Assembly (NCBI RefSeq): GCF_003931855.1
Contig: NZ_CP034248.1
Span: forward strand, 3,100,001 to 3,164,000
Direction of reading: 5' to 3'
Length of the DNA stretch: 64,000 bases
Origin: Paenibacillus lentus
Lineage (GTDB): Bacteria > Bacillota > Bacilli > Paenibacillales > Paenibacillaceae
A model generated the notes under the pieces. The model ran no database searches, was not told the DNA's origin, and saw nothing but the letters and a program-made list of their open reading frames with translations. Numbering within the stretch: the stretch's first letter is position 1; each line of letters opens with the position of its first letter. Shown piece by piece: positions 18,365 to 26,448 of this stretch. Made by a program: the position numbers and the translations under genes.

Positions 18365-18657
18365 ACTTTCGGACATATGGCGTCCTACGGACTGCACTAC
18401 CCTAAATCGAAAAGTGCAGCGGAAACGGTGCTTCCAGGAGTGTCTATACACTCGACCGCTTCTCACACTATTACTAGTGTGTTCAGACTATCGCATCATC
18501 TTCACTCTTTAAGCTAAGAAGGGAAGATGTCTCGACATTTAGTCGTTCAGGCTGTATTTAAACTTGCCCCTTGTCGTCCTACTTTGGAAATAGGAGTTCC
18601 AAGTCCATTAGTCGAGATTTTCACTGATCAATCACTTGATCAGGCGGCAACGAGTTT
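18365..18657 (-). ncRNA. Group I self-splicing intron in tape measure gene
   Basis: About 293 nt on the minus strand, with stop codons in the exon 1 frame. Core pairings are all visible: P3 = TCTCGAC (18611-18617) with GTCGAGA (18530-18536); P7 = GACTA (18540-18544) with TAGTC (18486-18490); P8 = CATCTTC (18523-18529) with GAAGATG (18497-18503); P9 hairpin ACACTA/TAGTGT (18465-18480). More hairpins follow (GAGTGT/ACACTC, CTGCAC/GTGCAG). P1 can form from exon CGGU with GCCG in the intron, with the expected U.G pair at the 5' splice site after 18658. AAC at the start of exon 2 pairs with GTT next to that guide (P10). The exact 3' end is uncertain: GGT|AAC gives the best protein but ends the intron in U; ending at G18374 adds Ser-Glu-Ser and keeps frame. 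No endonuclease gene is inside. Confidence 0.88.
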
Positions 18658-19398
18658 ACCGATCACTTTACCACTCTCACGCGTGGCCATGGAAATGGCT
18701 GTCGTATCACCGATCAGCTTTTCCATGGAAATTCCATAGTTGCTAGCCGCAGTTCCGGCCTGGGTTAAACTGCTGGCTAAATTCTGGCTTGTCACGGAGA
18801 ATTTATTGTCTACCGCGTTAAGCCTGTCAGCAATTAGAATACTGTCCTCCGCTTCGATATTGAACGCGGACATCGCTGCCGTCATGGTCTGGATCGCTTG
18901 ATCCGGCTTCAGCTCCGAGATATTTTGAAACAGGGCGGCCGTCTTGGCGAGCAGCATAGTTTGTTTCTCGTCAAAGCCCATACGGCCAACCTTAATCATT
19001 AGGTCATTTACTTCACTGATGGAATGTCCCAGCTCATTTGCCGTTTGAATGCTTCCACGCAGCATGCTCTCGAAATCCGTTCCTTCGTTCATGACCCGTT
19101 TGAGCTGTGTAATTTGCGTATCGACCTCAAGTATCGTTTTAAGAATGTCCTGCATGCCTTGCTTCAAGAGAGCCTTGTTATTATTAATAAAAGTCTGCGT
19201 TTGTTTGTAAATGGTTCTTAATGCTTGGCCGAAGCTTTTCCCGACCTTATCAGTTTCTTGTTTATCGATTTCAATCGTAATCTTGATTTTCTTTAATGAA
19301 GGATTCTTTTCGATATCTTTAATGGCTTTGTTCAGCGCGGTGATCGACGGATTTATGTTGATATCGGCCGTAATTAGAATTTTCATATCATTTTCCAT
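18658..19398 (-). CDS. Phage tape measure protein, exon 1 (N-terminal)
   Basis: The first 247 codons of the tape measure protein. The ATG at 19398 follows AAGGGAGTG by about 7 nt and is preferred to an upstream in-frame ATG at 19488 inside the previous gene. The sequence ends with the TP901 family landmark 'TTAISMATRESGKVIG', which in relatives continues as a conserved 'NSL..I.SRL' block; here that block begins exon 2 at 18364. Alternating Leu/Ile heptads indicate coiled coil. Read without splicing, translation would stop nine codons after the exon end. Confidence 0.88.
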
Positions 19399-19459
19399 GG
19401 CTTTCACTCCCTTAAATAGAAAAAATGACCAACCGATGGCCATTTCTACAAACGGTATA

Positions 19460-19888
19460 TTAAATTTCGTCCAGATGGAGTTCTTCAAACTTTGCCGCTA
19501 ATGCATCGTATTTGAACTGATCGTCGCCTGTGAATTCAAGCCCGCAATGCAGCACAGAATAAGCAACGCTTTTGAGCATGTTTCGGTTGTTATCCGTGAC
19601 CTCAATGACGAATTCCTCATTCAGCAGAGGGGCAAGAGAGGTCTGGAACGCCTGCAGATCTTTAATGTTGTAACGCTGGACTTCGCCTTCTGTAATAATT
19701 TCTGGCTGACCATCGCGATCCAGTACGCAGTGCTCCATGACGAGGTCGAAATATTCTTCCTTATATTGCTGAAAGCGTTCTGCCAATATTTTAATGAATC
19801 GAGTTCTCATACGAGAGTTAAAATCCAGCAATTTCAGACGGTATAGAAAAGAGATGACATATTCCAGTTCATGAATAAAAAACTTCAA
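19460..19888 (-). CDS. Phage tail protein, DUF1617-like (tail assembly position)
   Basis: About 142 residues from a TTG at 19888 that follows AAGGAG by 9 nt. The alternative ATG at 19909 directly abuts the upstream stop and has no SD of its own. The pattern 'FNSRMRTRFIKILAERFQQY' with a following 'LDRDGQPEI' and acidic C-terminus 'AAKFEELHLDEI' resembles DUF1617 proteins of Firmicute siphophages. It lies just before the tape measure gene, where tail assembly chaperones are normally encoded. It is in the same reading frame as the upstream gene, separated from it by one stop codon. Confidence 0.65.
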   Translation of the reverse strand: MKFFIHELEYVISFLYRLKLLDFNSRMRTRFIKILAERFQQYKEEYFDLVMEHCVLDRDGQPEIITEGEVQRYNIKDLQAFQTSLAPLLNEEFVIEVTDNNRNMLKSVAYSVLHCGLEFTGDDQFKYDALAAKFEELHLDEI

Positions 19889-19909
19889 AACGATTCGCTC
19901 CTTTGGCAT

Positions 19910-20494
19910 TTAGTTGTTTTGGATCAGAACGTTTTTAATGACGTCTGTATTTTTTAAATTCGCATGATCGATGTAATCCAGCAGTTCGCTTTGCAGCTCT
20001 TTATTGTTTTGGACCAATTCCTCGTACATACTGAATTTTTTCCAGATACGAGAGTAGATTTTTTGGATCTCTGTTTTGTCAAAATGCTCAAAAATGGTCT
20101 CGGCGAGCTCACTGTCCAGCATTTTATGGAAAATATCGACTTTTTCCTCAAAGGAATAGTCGGTCCGCTCCGTTAAGGTAGAGAAAAATAATAGAATATG
20201 GAGGCTTAAATAATCCATTAATTTATTTTCCTTCATTTCCGAAAATCTGTGATTATACTCGGTGATAAATTCAGAAAAGCTCACGAGCATGTCATCGATT
20301 CGCGTGGGCCTGAAGCAGGCATGCACCTCTGTATAGCGCCCATCCTCAAAGCAAACTCGATGAAGCTTGTCGTATTTATCTCCATCTTGAACCAAGTTCT
20401 CTAACGTTAGTTTAGTATCTTTTCCTTTATTCGTTCTCGTGGTTTTCTTGCTACTAGCTAGTGTTTTAGCCGTACTGGCCGCTTTGGTCGCCAT
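19910..20494 (-). CDS. Putative tail assembly chaperone
   Basis: About 194 residues from the ATG at 20494 (AGGAG 9 nt upstream; the ATG at 20503 overlaps the SD). The N-terminus is Lys/Thr/Ser-rich and probably disordered ('TKAASTAKTLASSKKTT'); the rest is helical and acidic. Position between the major tail protein and the tape measure gene is the signature of gpG-like tail assembly chaperones, which hold the tape measure protein until the tube polymerises. In many phages the two chaperone frames are joined by a -1 slip; here the next frame is in phase after a single TAA and no clear slippery heptamer is seen. Assignment is by synteny. Confidence 0.6.
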   Translation of the reverse strand: MATKAASTAKTLASSKKTTRTNKGKDTKLTLENLVQDGDKYDKLHRVCFEDGRYTEVHACFRPTRIDDMLVSFSEFITEYNHRFSEMKENKLMDYLSLHILLFFSTLTERTDYSFEEKVDIFHKMLDSELAETIFEHFDKTEIQKIYSRIWKKFSMYEELVQNNKELQSELLDYIDHANLKNTDVIKNVLIQNN

Positions 20495-20591
20495 ATTAAT
20501 CATCTCCTAAGTTCTTATTGATTTGTGTTTGCGATGAGCTGATTTCTTTTCATCTGAAAATGAGCAAAGGATATATTCACTAGCTTTGAGA

Positions 20592-20621
20592 TGAGAAGAA
20601 AGGAGGAGGGGTACCCCCTCC
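20592..20621 (-). terminator. Probable terminator after major tail protein gene
   Basis: On the minus strand GGAGGGG/CCCCTCC form a 7-bp GC-rich stem with a 3-nt loop, followed by TCCTTTCTTC. The T tract is broken, so it may be partial, allowing more major tail protein than downstream products. Confidence 0.5.
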
Positions 20622-20628
20622 AGAGTCC

Positions 20629-21423
20629 TTACGCCAAATCATCCTCATCGTAAATCCGCATTACGTACAGATCGTGGGAATCGGCCGGCTTCAATGCCTC
20701 CATTGGAATATCCAGTGCGGAAGGCTCACCGTCAGGTTGCATGTTGAGGTTCCAGTTGTCCTCGATTTTTGCATTGTCGACCGTAATTTGCGCCGCAAAA
20801 TCTTTCTGAAGATGATAGTCGCGAACAAGTACGTCTAGGACGAGCTTGAAGCTGCCTGCGAATTTATCGGAGGATGCGCGGATTTCCTTCGTATCCGGAC
20901 TTGCCGCTGTTTCGTAGTAAACGATGATTTTGCTTTGATCCGGAACTTCGCCGCTCGCGAAGGAAATGGTTTTGCCGCTTACGGTATAACTGTCCGAGGC
21001 TGGTGCCGAGGCAATGTATTCGTAGGCTTTGCCCACTGTTCCGTCCGCATGGAGCAGGTTCACGCTGACCAGCGTTCCACTGCTTGCTGGCGTATATGTA
21101 AGTGTAGCGGTATCTCCATTCACTACACATACTTCATTTTTAATGACATTCTTTGCACTGGAGGTGACTTCATTGCCAAGCAGCATGCCCAGCATTTCGT
21201 TGGAGAACAGAGCATCCTGCAGTACGAATCTTGCAGAACGTCCGCCCGAGAATCCAACCAATTTAGGATTACCGCTGCCGCCCACGGCATATACCGTTTC
21301 TGCGGTGTTCTCAATGTTAGACATTTTAAGCGTATCGATTTTAACCTTCAGCTTACCTGTCTCAATATCGAAAAATGATGCTGTTGCAACGTCGCGTACT
21401 GCCCATCTATTTGTAACTGCCAT
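20629..21423 (-). CDS. Phage major tail (tube) protein
   Basis: A 264-residue protein; the ATG at 21423 follows AGGAGGAG. It begins 'MAVTNRWAVRDVATASFF' and continues with 'GKLKVKIDTLKMSNIENTAE', a start typical of major tail proteins of large Firmicute phages. Residues about 125-180 ('ATLTYTPASSGTLVSVN') look like an inserted Ig-like repeat. The C-terminal half has the tube-protein feature of long beta strands ('GSFKLVLDVLVRDYHLQKD'). It is followed by a stem-loop and the assembly-chaperone position genes, as in most siphophages and myophages. No separate sheath gene is visible, which favours a non-contractile tail. Confidence 0.75.
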   Translation of the reverse strand: MAVTNRWAVRDVATASFFDIETGKLKVKIDTLKMSNIENTAETVYAVGGSGNPKLVGFSGGRSARFVLQDALFSNEMLGMLLGNEVTSSAKNVIKNEVCVVNGDTATLTYTPASSGTLVSVNLLHADGTVGKAYEYIASAPASDSYTVSGKTISFASGEVPDQSKIIVYYETAASPDTKEIRASSDKFAGSFKLVLDVLVRDYHLQKDFAAQITVDNAKIEDNWNLNMQPDGEPSALDIPMEALKPADSHDLYVMRIYDEDDLA

Positions 21424-21436
21424 AAAAAAACTCCTC

Positions 21437-22162
21437 CTAATAAATGATTTTTGTCCAATTGATTTCTTGCATATTGATCTTTTTAGCATCGATATTTCCG
21501 GTGTAAATGCCTGTGACGACACGGTTGTAATGATCTATATTTTCAAGTCGGTAATAGCCGTCATAGAACTGATAGATGCTCAGCTCAAAAATATTATGGA
21601 TATTGATGCCGCTGGTTGATTTCCAGGACAGGCCCGATATGATGCTGTGTAAATTCATGACCGGTTTTTTGGCAGGCTTGTTCACCTTGCCCTTCATCAG
21701 CTTTTCGATCATTTCTTTGGCTTTGGAATTTCCAGGATTATACTCTTCCTTGTCGTTGGCTAATTCAGCCTTGTTGGCGATTTTTACAATTTCCTGGAAA
21801 CGTTGAAAATTACCTTCGTGTAAGGTCATCCCATCTCCTAGGTGGAAATAGGGAGCCTCCTCTGCGTCTACAAGCTCGATCTCTTTTTGTAATAGAAGTC
21901 TGATCCCGTTGGAAAACGAATTTCGGAAGTGATCGTTCTGCATGAAGAAATAACACGCCAGCACAAATGCCGATTCAGGCACTTTTCCCAAGCCGGATAC
22001 CCGTGACTTGTCAAACAATAGAGATGACAGTGATTCCATGTAGCTGCTGTATCCCAGCTTAATGACATCTCTCAGCTTCGGTGAGCGAATATAGCCGATA
22101 TCTGTGACGAACACCGGCTCATTGGCCAGTAAAGCTAGATGAATGTCTTCTTCATGGGTCAT
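21437..22162 (-). CDS. Phage protein of unknown function
   Basis: About 241 residues from the ATG at 22162 (GGAG 8 nt upstream). The open frame extends to a GTG at 22204 that lies within AAGGAGGTG and is too close to that SD to be used. The protein is mixed alpha/beta and acidic in the middle, with 'RSPKLRDVIKLGYSSYMESL' near the start and a Lys-rich stretch around residue 170 ('KAKEMIEKLMKGKVNKPAKK'). I recognise no family. It lies 13 nt before the major tail protein gene in the same operon, suggesting a role in tail assembly or head-tail completion. Confidence 0.6.
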   Translation of the reverse strand: MTHEEDIHLALLANEPVFVTDIGYIRSPKLRDVIKLGYSSYMESLSSLLFDKSRVSGLGKVPESAFVLACYFFMQNDHFRNSFSNGIRLLLQKEIELVDAEEAPYFHLGDGMTLHEGNFQRFQEIVKIANKAELANDKEEYNPGNSKAKEMIEKLMKGKVNKPAKKPVMNLHSIISGLSWKSTSGINIHNIFELSIYQFYDGYYRLENIDHYNRVVTGIYTGNIDAKKINMQEINWTKIIY

Positions 22163-22318
22163 TTCGGAGACTCCATCCCTTCCGGTTGATTCATAGTTAA
22201 GCACCTCCTTAAAAGCAAAATATTTATTTCAAAGGAATATTACAATTCCTATCACTAATACAAATTAGGATCGATACCGTTAAAGTCTTGATGTATCAAC
22301 GTTTAAGAGAGTTTTCTA

Positions 22319-23086
22319 TCACTTCACGAACATATGTTCCCTTATTTTTTTCATGCTGTTCCGCTGCCATTCCTTTTGTTTGGCTCGGGAGCATTCGCTG
22401 CAGTACTTCTTGCGGTTAGAGGTTTGACGAAGCAGGATGCCGCAGCAGCAGCAGCTCATAATCTTCTCGCCGCGCCACTCCAGGTAGAGATAGATGTAAT
22501 TTCTGAAATCTCTAATGATGATTCCTGCTGTGTCCTGATCCGCCGCAAACAATACTTTTTTGCTCAATTTCTTGGTATTCAAAGTCGGTTCAATTGCGCC
22601 AAGCGTGATGAGATCGTTGACGAGCAGCCCCTGCTTCATGCTATTCGCAGTCACCTTGGCATCTTTGAATATCTCACTACGCGGCGTATTCACCCAATAG
22701 GAGTCATTGCCGTTCATCTTGTTGAAAATTTTGCCGTACACCAAGTAGACAAAGGCCAACCTTTCATGAACAAGGCTATTCAAGCTTTTGATGTAGGCCA
22801 GTTCTTTGTTCGTGATGACGACTTGCTTAATTTCCAAAAGCGAATGTTCCTGTTTTTCAATCGTTTTAACCCATCGGTCTAAAGTATCCTGCCATTTGAC
22901 GCTGTTAAATTGGGGATAGTGGGTCTTCATGAAAAGCTCAATCTCCTCGCGAACCTCCAGCCGATTCAATCCAAGCGAATAGTAGTGTTTGATTAAACAG
23001 GTTATGGTTTTAGAAATTTTCTGATGGATATAGCCTTCCGTCAGCGCCTGTTGAACCAGCTTTTTTTCGTTAATGATCAATTTCAT
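22319..23086 (-). CDS. Phage protein with C-terminal Cys-rich zinc-finger motif
   Basis: A 255-residue protein; the start overlaps the end of the RNA polymerase gene by 4 nt (ATGA-type overlap), indicating translational coupling. The N-terminal 210 residues are helical with no recognised family. The C-terminus holds 'MSCCCCGILLRQTSNRKKYC' followed by SEC and a basic tail, which gives a C4-type zinc-binding site with an unusual run of four cysteines. The tight coupling to the polymerase and a nucleic-acid-binding-like finger suggest a partner or regulator of that enzyme; this is inference. The 113 bp after the gene show an imperfect palindrome (GGAATATTACAATTCC) and no clear terminator. Confidence 0.65.
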   Translation of the reverse strand: MKLIINEKKLVQQALTEGYIHQKISKTITCLIKHYYSLGLNRLEVREEIELFMKTHYPQFNSVKWQDTLDRWVKTIEKQEHSLLEIKQVVITNKELAYIKSLNSLVHERLAFVYLVYGKIFNKMNGNDSYWVNTPRSEIFKDAKVTANSMKQGLLVNDLITLGAIEPTLNTKKLSKKVLFAADQDTAGIIIRDFRNYIYLYLEWRGEKIMSCCCCGILLRQTSNRKKYCSECSRAKQKEWQRNSMKKIREHMFVK

Positions 23087-25827
23087 GCGGGTTTCAGCTC
23101 CTTATCATCAAGATCTTTTAACTTTACAGTTTCAAGCGAAAACAAATTTCCGCCGAAGGGAATGCTGCCCTCCAGATCCAGCCGCGGATAAATGATGGTA
23201 TGACCGTTTCTCTCTAACAAATTGAGTAAGATTTGGTCGCTGCAAATGTCCCAAACGATTTGCTTGGTTGTATTTTTGCTATAGCATAAGTCCAGTAGAA
23301 TATTGCACACATCTTCTGTGTTGCTGCATTTTTCATACACTTCCCGCTTGAAGGATTGCTTGAACAGCATTCTGGCGGATTTTGCTTCATCTTCCGTCAT
23401 TCGAGATTTCCTCGCTGATAGGGCATGGCTCTTAACGGCTTCCTGATACCTCTCCAGCACTTCTGCTAATTGTTGATAGCTTCTTTTTGAGTAGGGCTTC
23501 GCTGTTTTGTAAATGCTGTAGTCAAATTCCGTTCTGGACGCAGATTCTCTTGTGCGATCGAATGCATCCTCAACCATCCAGCACAATCGGTTCATCACCG
23601 AGCTGCTGACGGAGAGGGGCATATAGTTATAGTAATTTTGCAAAAATAATTGTTCGTTGTCTGTTCGTTCTTCTTTGGATATAAGCTCGCTAAGGCTGAT
23701 TCTGAATCTTTCCATGCAGTTCATTTCATAGGCTTTGATATGACTGCGATATTGTTTTTGCAGCTCGGGATAGATGTATCCGAAAAAATAAGGCTTCTTG
23801 TCAGCGAGGATGCGCAGATTCATTTCCCGATCCTTAGAAGCGTCGGCGGCATGGCGGTCATACCACTCTTTGGGCATGTCCTTGCTATTGATGCCTTTCG
23901 TTTTATCGATTGCGTTCTGCTGATAATTTTGACCGCATTGAATGCGATAGGTTAATGTTCTATATTCCTTGCTGTCTTTCGGGAACTTGGCGCGGACATC
24001 GAACATGGACGTAATCCGGTTTGTGACTTTGCCTATTTCATCGCCGAAGCTGTTTTTGTTCGCTTGGATGGTGTCTTCTTCGGTTACGATTTTTTTCTCG
24101 GCGATTTTCTGGACACATACGATGGCAGGCAATTTCTCGATACTATCCAGCAGCACCTTGTTATTAGTAGTGAGAACGGCGTCACCATCCTTGTCCGCTC
24201 CGTTCAGTGCATGGGCGGTGGTGTCCCATGAATTGAAAATCGTGACCGTATTCATATATTTGTACCAGTAATTCATTTCCGGTGTATTTTCCAATCGCAG
24301 AATTCTGATGTTTTCCGCGCAGGTCATCGGCGCTCTGAAGCAGGCGACCTGGCTGACGTCTCTGTCATTCCAGTATTTTGAATAGAAGGAGCCGGCAGGA
24401 AGCAGTCCCGTGACCTCCATGCCGAACATGCTCTGACAGAGGCTGAAGGGATCGCCTGAGATAGTAGAGAAGTTTCCGGCTACTTTTATTACGCCAACCT
24501 TGGCGTCGTTAATTCTTTTCCTGATCATTCCGTAAATTTTATTCCTGATGAAAGGATCATGAATGATGCTTGGCTCAGCCATAAGGGCTTTGGAGAAATC
24601 ATTGCCTTTTTTGTGGAATGTATCTGTTGAAATGTTTTTGCCGTTTAAATACAGGATGCTCTTATAAGGATCGAGTCCTAAAATATCATTGATTTCATCC
24701 AGGGTCGGCGTAATTAGCGACCGGATTTGCTCGTCAGACAGATCCAGGGACTGAATGAACTGGTAATTAAGGTTTCGTTCATCCTCCAGCGTCTCCGGAG
24801 TCACTTTGGTGACACTGAAGGTGTAGTTGTTTTGCCGGCAGTTCTGGAGATAGTGTTCAAGATGATCATAGGAATCCCATAATTTGAGCATCGAGGCTGT
24901 CAGAACAATTTCCACCTGACGGATATCTCTTTCATGTCCCCAAACATCCTTTACGATATAGTTTTCAGCGATCTGCTCCGCAAAAGCATGGAAATCGAAT
25001 GTAAACAGCATGCCTTTCGCAAATGCATTTCGAATGCAAAAACCGCTAGGTATGTAATTTTCCCCAAGCTGCTTGGCCCATTTTTCGCTAAGGGAAGGGA
25101 GGATCAGTCCATAACCATCGCTTTCGTTTAGTTTGATGTCATAATGTTCTTTGTATCTCAATTTGGGAAACTTCTTTGTGACTGAATCGTCAATTTCAAT
25201 GACATTGTTGAAGAACGAGGTTTCACAATCGTTTACGACCAGAATGCCATTTGGATGGGGCACGGGTGTGCTCGTACTGCATACTAGGGATTTGTAGGCT
25301 TCAAGTCTGGCGGGGACAAATGGTATGTTCAGATTCCTGCCGTTATCAATCCTTCTCATTAGCTCGTCGTAGATGTCACAATTTACAAAGACTACGGTAC
25401 TATTTTTCGCTCCGCTTGTCGTTGCGAGTAATCTTCTATATTTAATACCATTGATATAAAAGCCTTTCTTACTGTTTAAGCGATCATAGTCCTGATTGTT
25501 GTCAATAACAACGCTTAGGTAACTGGAAACGAATGAGGCTTTGTATAATTGTTTATATAAAGTGCTGAGCTTTTTTTTATTTGCAGTTATGTTATCTTTC
25601 ATTTTTAAAGTATGAATCTGATCCCGGATGTTTGATATGTATGGATCTTGATTTTCTTGATGTTCTATTTCCAAAATGAACCGCAGCGCCGTACTATCCG
25701 CCAATGCTACGACTTCTTCGTTTCTCATCGCTTCTTCGATCGTAAGGGTAAGATTCCATTTGGCCTTCCGAAGCCTGGAGGAACGAATTTTAAAGACGTA
25801 ATTTAAAGAAGCTGATAGTTTTCCCAA
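23083..25827 (-). CDS. Single-subunit two-barrel RNA polymerase (YonO/QDE-1-like)
   Basis: About 914 residues from a TTG at 25827 with GGGGGT upstream; an open frame to 25926 overlaps the previous small gene. The key evidence is 'NGADKDGDAVLTT' with the DxDGD metal-binding loop (Asp545, 547, 549; bases 24181-24195), the catalytic signature of the double-psi beta-barrel polymerases. It is preceded by 'CFRAPMTCAENIRIL', the equivalent of the conserved R.P block, and further N-terminally by 'CIRNAFAKGMLF' (Arg266, Lys271), the first-barrel motif. This order matches eukaryotic RdRp/QDE-1 and the Bacillus phage SPbeta protein YonO, which is a DNA-dependent RNA polymerase. It likely transcribes the phage late genes. 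It is the second gene of the leftward operon. RNA-dependent activity cannot be ruled out from sequence. Confidence 0.85.
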   Translation of the reverse strand: MGKLSASLNYVFKIRSSRLRKAKWNLTLTIEEAMRNEEVVALADSTALRFILEIEHQENQDPYISNIRDQIHTLKMKDNITANKKKLSTLYKQLYKASFVSSYLSVVIDNNQDYDRLNSKKGFYINGIKYRRLLATTSGAKNSTVVFVNCDIYDELMRRIDNGRNLNIPFVPARLEAYKSLVCSTSTPVPHPNGILVVNDCETSFFNNVIEIDDSVTKKFPKLRYKEHYDIKLNESDGYGLILPSLSEKWAKQLGENYIPSGFCIRNAFAKGMLFTFDFHAFAEQIAENYIVKDVWGHERDIRQVEIVLTASMLKLWDSYDHLEHYLQNCRQNNYTFSVTKVTPETLEDERNLNYQFIQSLDLSDEQIRSLITPTLDEINDILGLDPYKSILYLNGKNISTDTFHKKGNDFSKALMAEPSIIHDPFIRNKIYGMIRKRINDAKVGVIKVAGNFSTISGDPFSLCQSMFGMEVTGLLPAGSFYSKYWNDRDVSQVACFRAPMTCAENIRILRLENTPEMNYWYKYMNTVTIFNSWDTTAHALNGADKDGDAVLTTNNKVLLDSIEKLPAIVCVQKIAEKKIVTEEDTIQANKNSFGDEIGKVTNRITSMFDVRAKFPKDSKEYRTLTYRIQCGQNYQQNAIDKTKGINSKDMPKEWYDRHAADASKDREMNLRILADKKPYFFGYIYPELQKQYRSHIKAYEMNCMERFRISLSELISKEERTDNEQLFLQNYYNYMPLSVSSSVMNRLCWMVEDAFDRTRESASRTEFDYSIYKTAKPYSKRSYQQLAEVLERYQEAVKSHALSARKSRMTEDEAKSARMLFKQSFKREVYEKCSNTEDVCNILLDLCYSKNTTKQIVWDICSDQILLNLLERNGHTIIYPRLDLEGSIPFGGNLFSLETVKLKDLDDKELKPA

Positions 25828-25972
25828 TATAATTACCCCCTGGAGTATAAAGATTCTCTGCTGCAAGGATGATAATTTCCTGCATGTCTTCGTCAAAAAT
25901 TTCACTTCGGTCGTCGATTTCATCATCGTAGTATAAATCTTGCCAGGTTTGCCTGGAATGTCCGTATCTCAT
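25790..25972 (-). CDS. Small acidic protein upstream of phage RNA polymerase
   Basis: A 60-residue frame from an ATG at 25972, with GGGGGTG 7 nt upstream. The first 40 residues are acidic ('YYDDEIDDRSEIFDEDMQEI'), while the last ten become basic and hydrophobic. It overlaps the polymerase start by 38 nt, which suggests coupled translation. No family is recognised. A regulator or inhibitor of the polymerase is possible but has no direct support. It is the rightmost leftward gene seen in the element. Confidence 0.5.
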   Translation of the reverse strand: MRYGHSRQTWQDLYYDDEIDDRSEIFDEDMQEIIILAAENLYTPGGNYIGKTISFFKLRL

Positions 25973-26172
25973 TCATATCACCCCCTCTATTGGTGTTGCC
26001 GAAATGGTATTTAAATAAATCGAGATTACTATGAAGATTAAAGATTCTTCTTTAGGAAATATAGATACACACTCGAATATCGCACGTTATTTGTTGGGTT
26101 TCCCTATTGAAATCTTAGCCCCAGCATGTTTTAATATGAATGAATCGATGTTACCAATAAGGTAATACTAGC

Positions 26173-26352
26173 ATGGATTTTAACGAAAGGCAAACACTCG
26201 TTCTATACAAACCTTTTTATAACTTTATATTAAAATTTGGGCTGCAAAGAGAGCTCGGTCGGAAAAAAGGGGGTGTATTCTTCCTAGTACCTATTGAAAA
26301 CAATGGCTTGAAAATGATAGCTACTAGAGATATTCTTTTCCTCAAACATTAA
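26173..26352 (+). CDS. Possible small protein in element/host junction
   Basis: A 59-residue frame starting 'MDFNERQTLVLYKPFYNFIL' with a weak AAGGT upstream. The composition is protein-like (mixed hydrophobic and charged, 'KKGGVFFLVPIENNGLKM'), but there is no recognised family. The rest of 25973-26448 is AT-rich and shows no RNA gene or clear attachment site. Leftward promoters for the polymerase operon probably lie here, but no convincing -35/-10 pair was found. Confidence 0.3.
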   Translation: MDFNERQTLVLYKPFYNFILKFGLQRELGRKKGGVFFLVPIENNGLKMIATRDILFLKH

Positions 26353-26448
26353 AAAAGCGCAAGTATGGATTTCTGTTCGTACTATTTTGCTTAACCATGA
26401 CCTGTTAGAAAAAGGGAAATTTACAATATATAAAATGAGAGTGATTAT

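Noticed and set aside
18365..18466. Open frame extending exon 2 upstream to 18466 as protein
   Set aside because: It encodes an Arg/His-rich stretch unlike the tape measure family and is the 3' part of the group I intron.
18365..18657. Intein or simple frameshift as cause of the tape measure interruption
   Set aside because: The insert has stops in the exon frame and no intein motifs, while group I helices P3, P7, P8 and P9 all pair.
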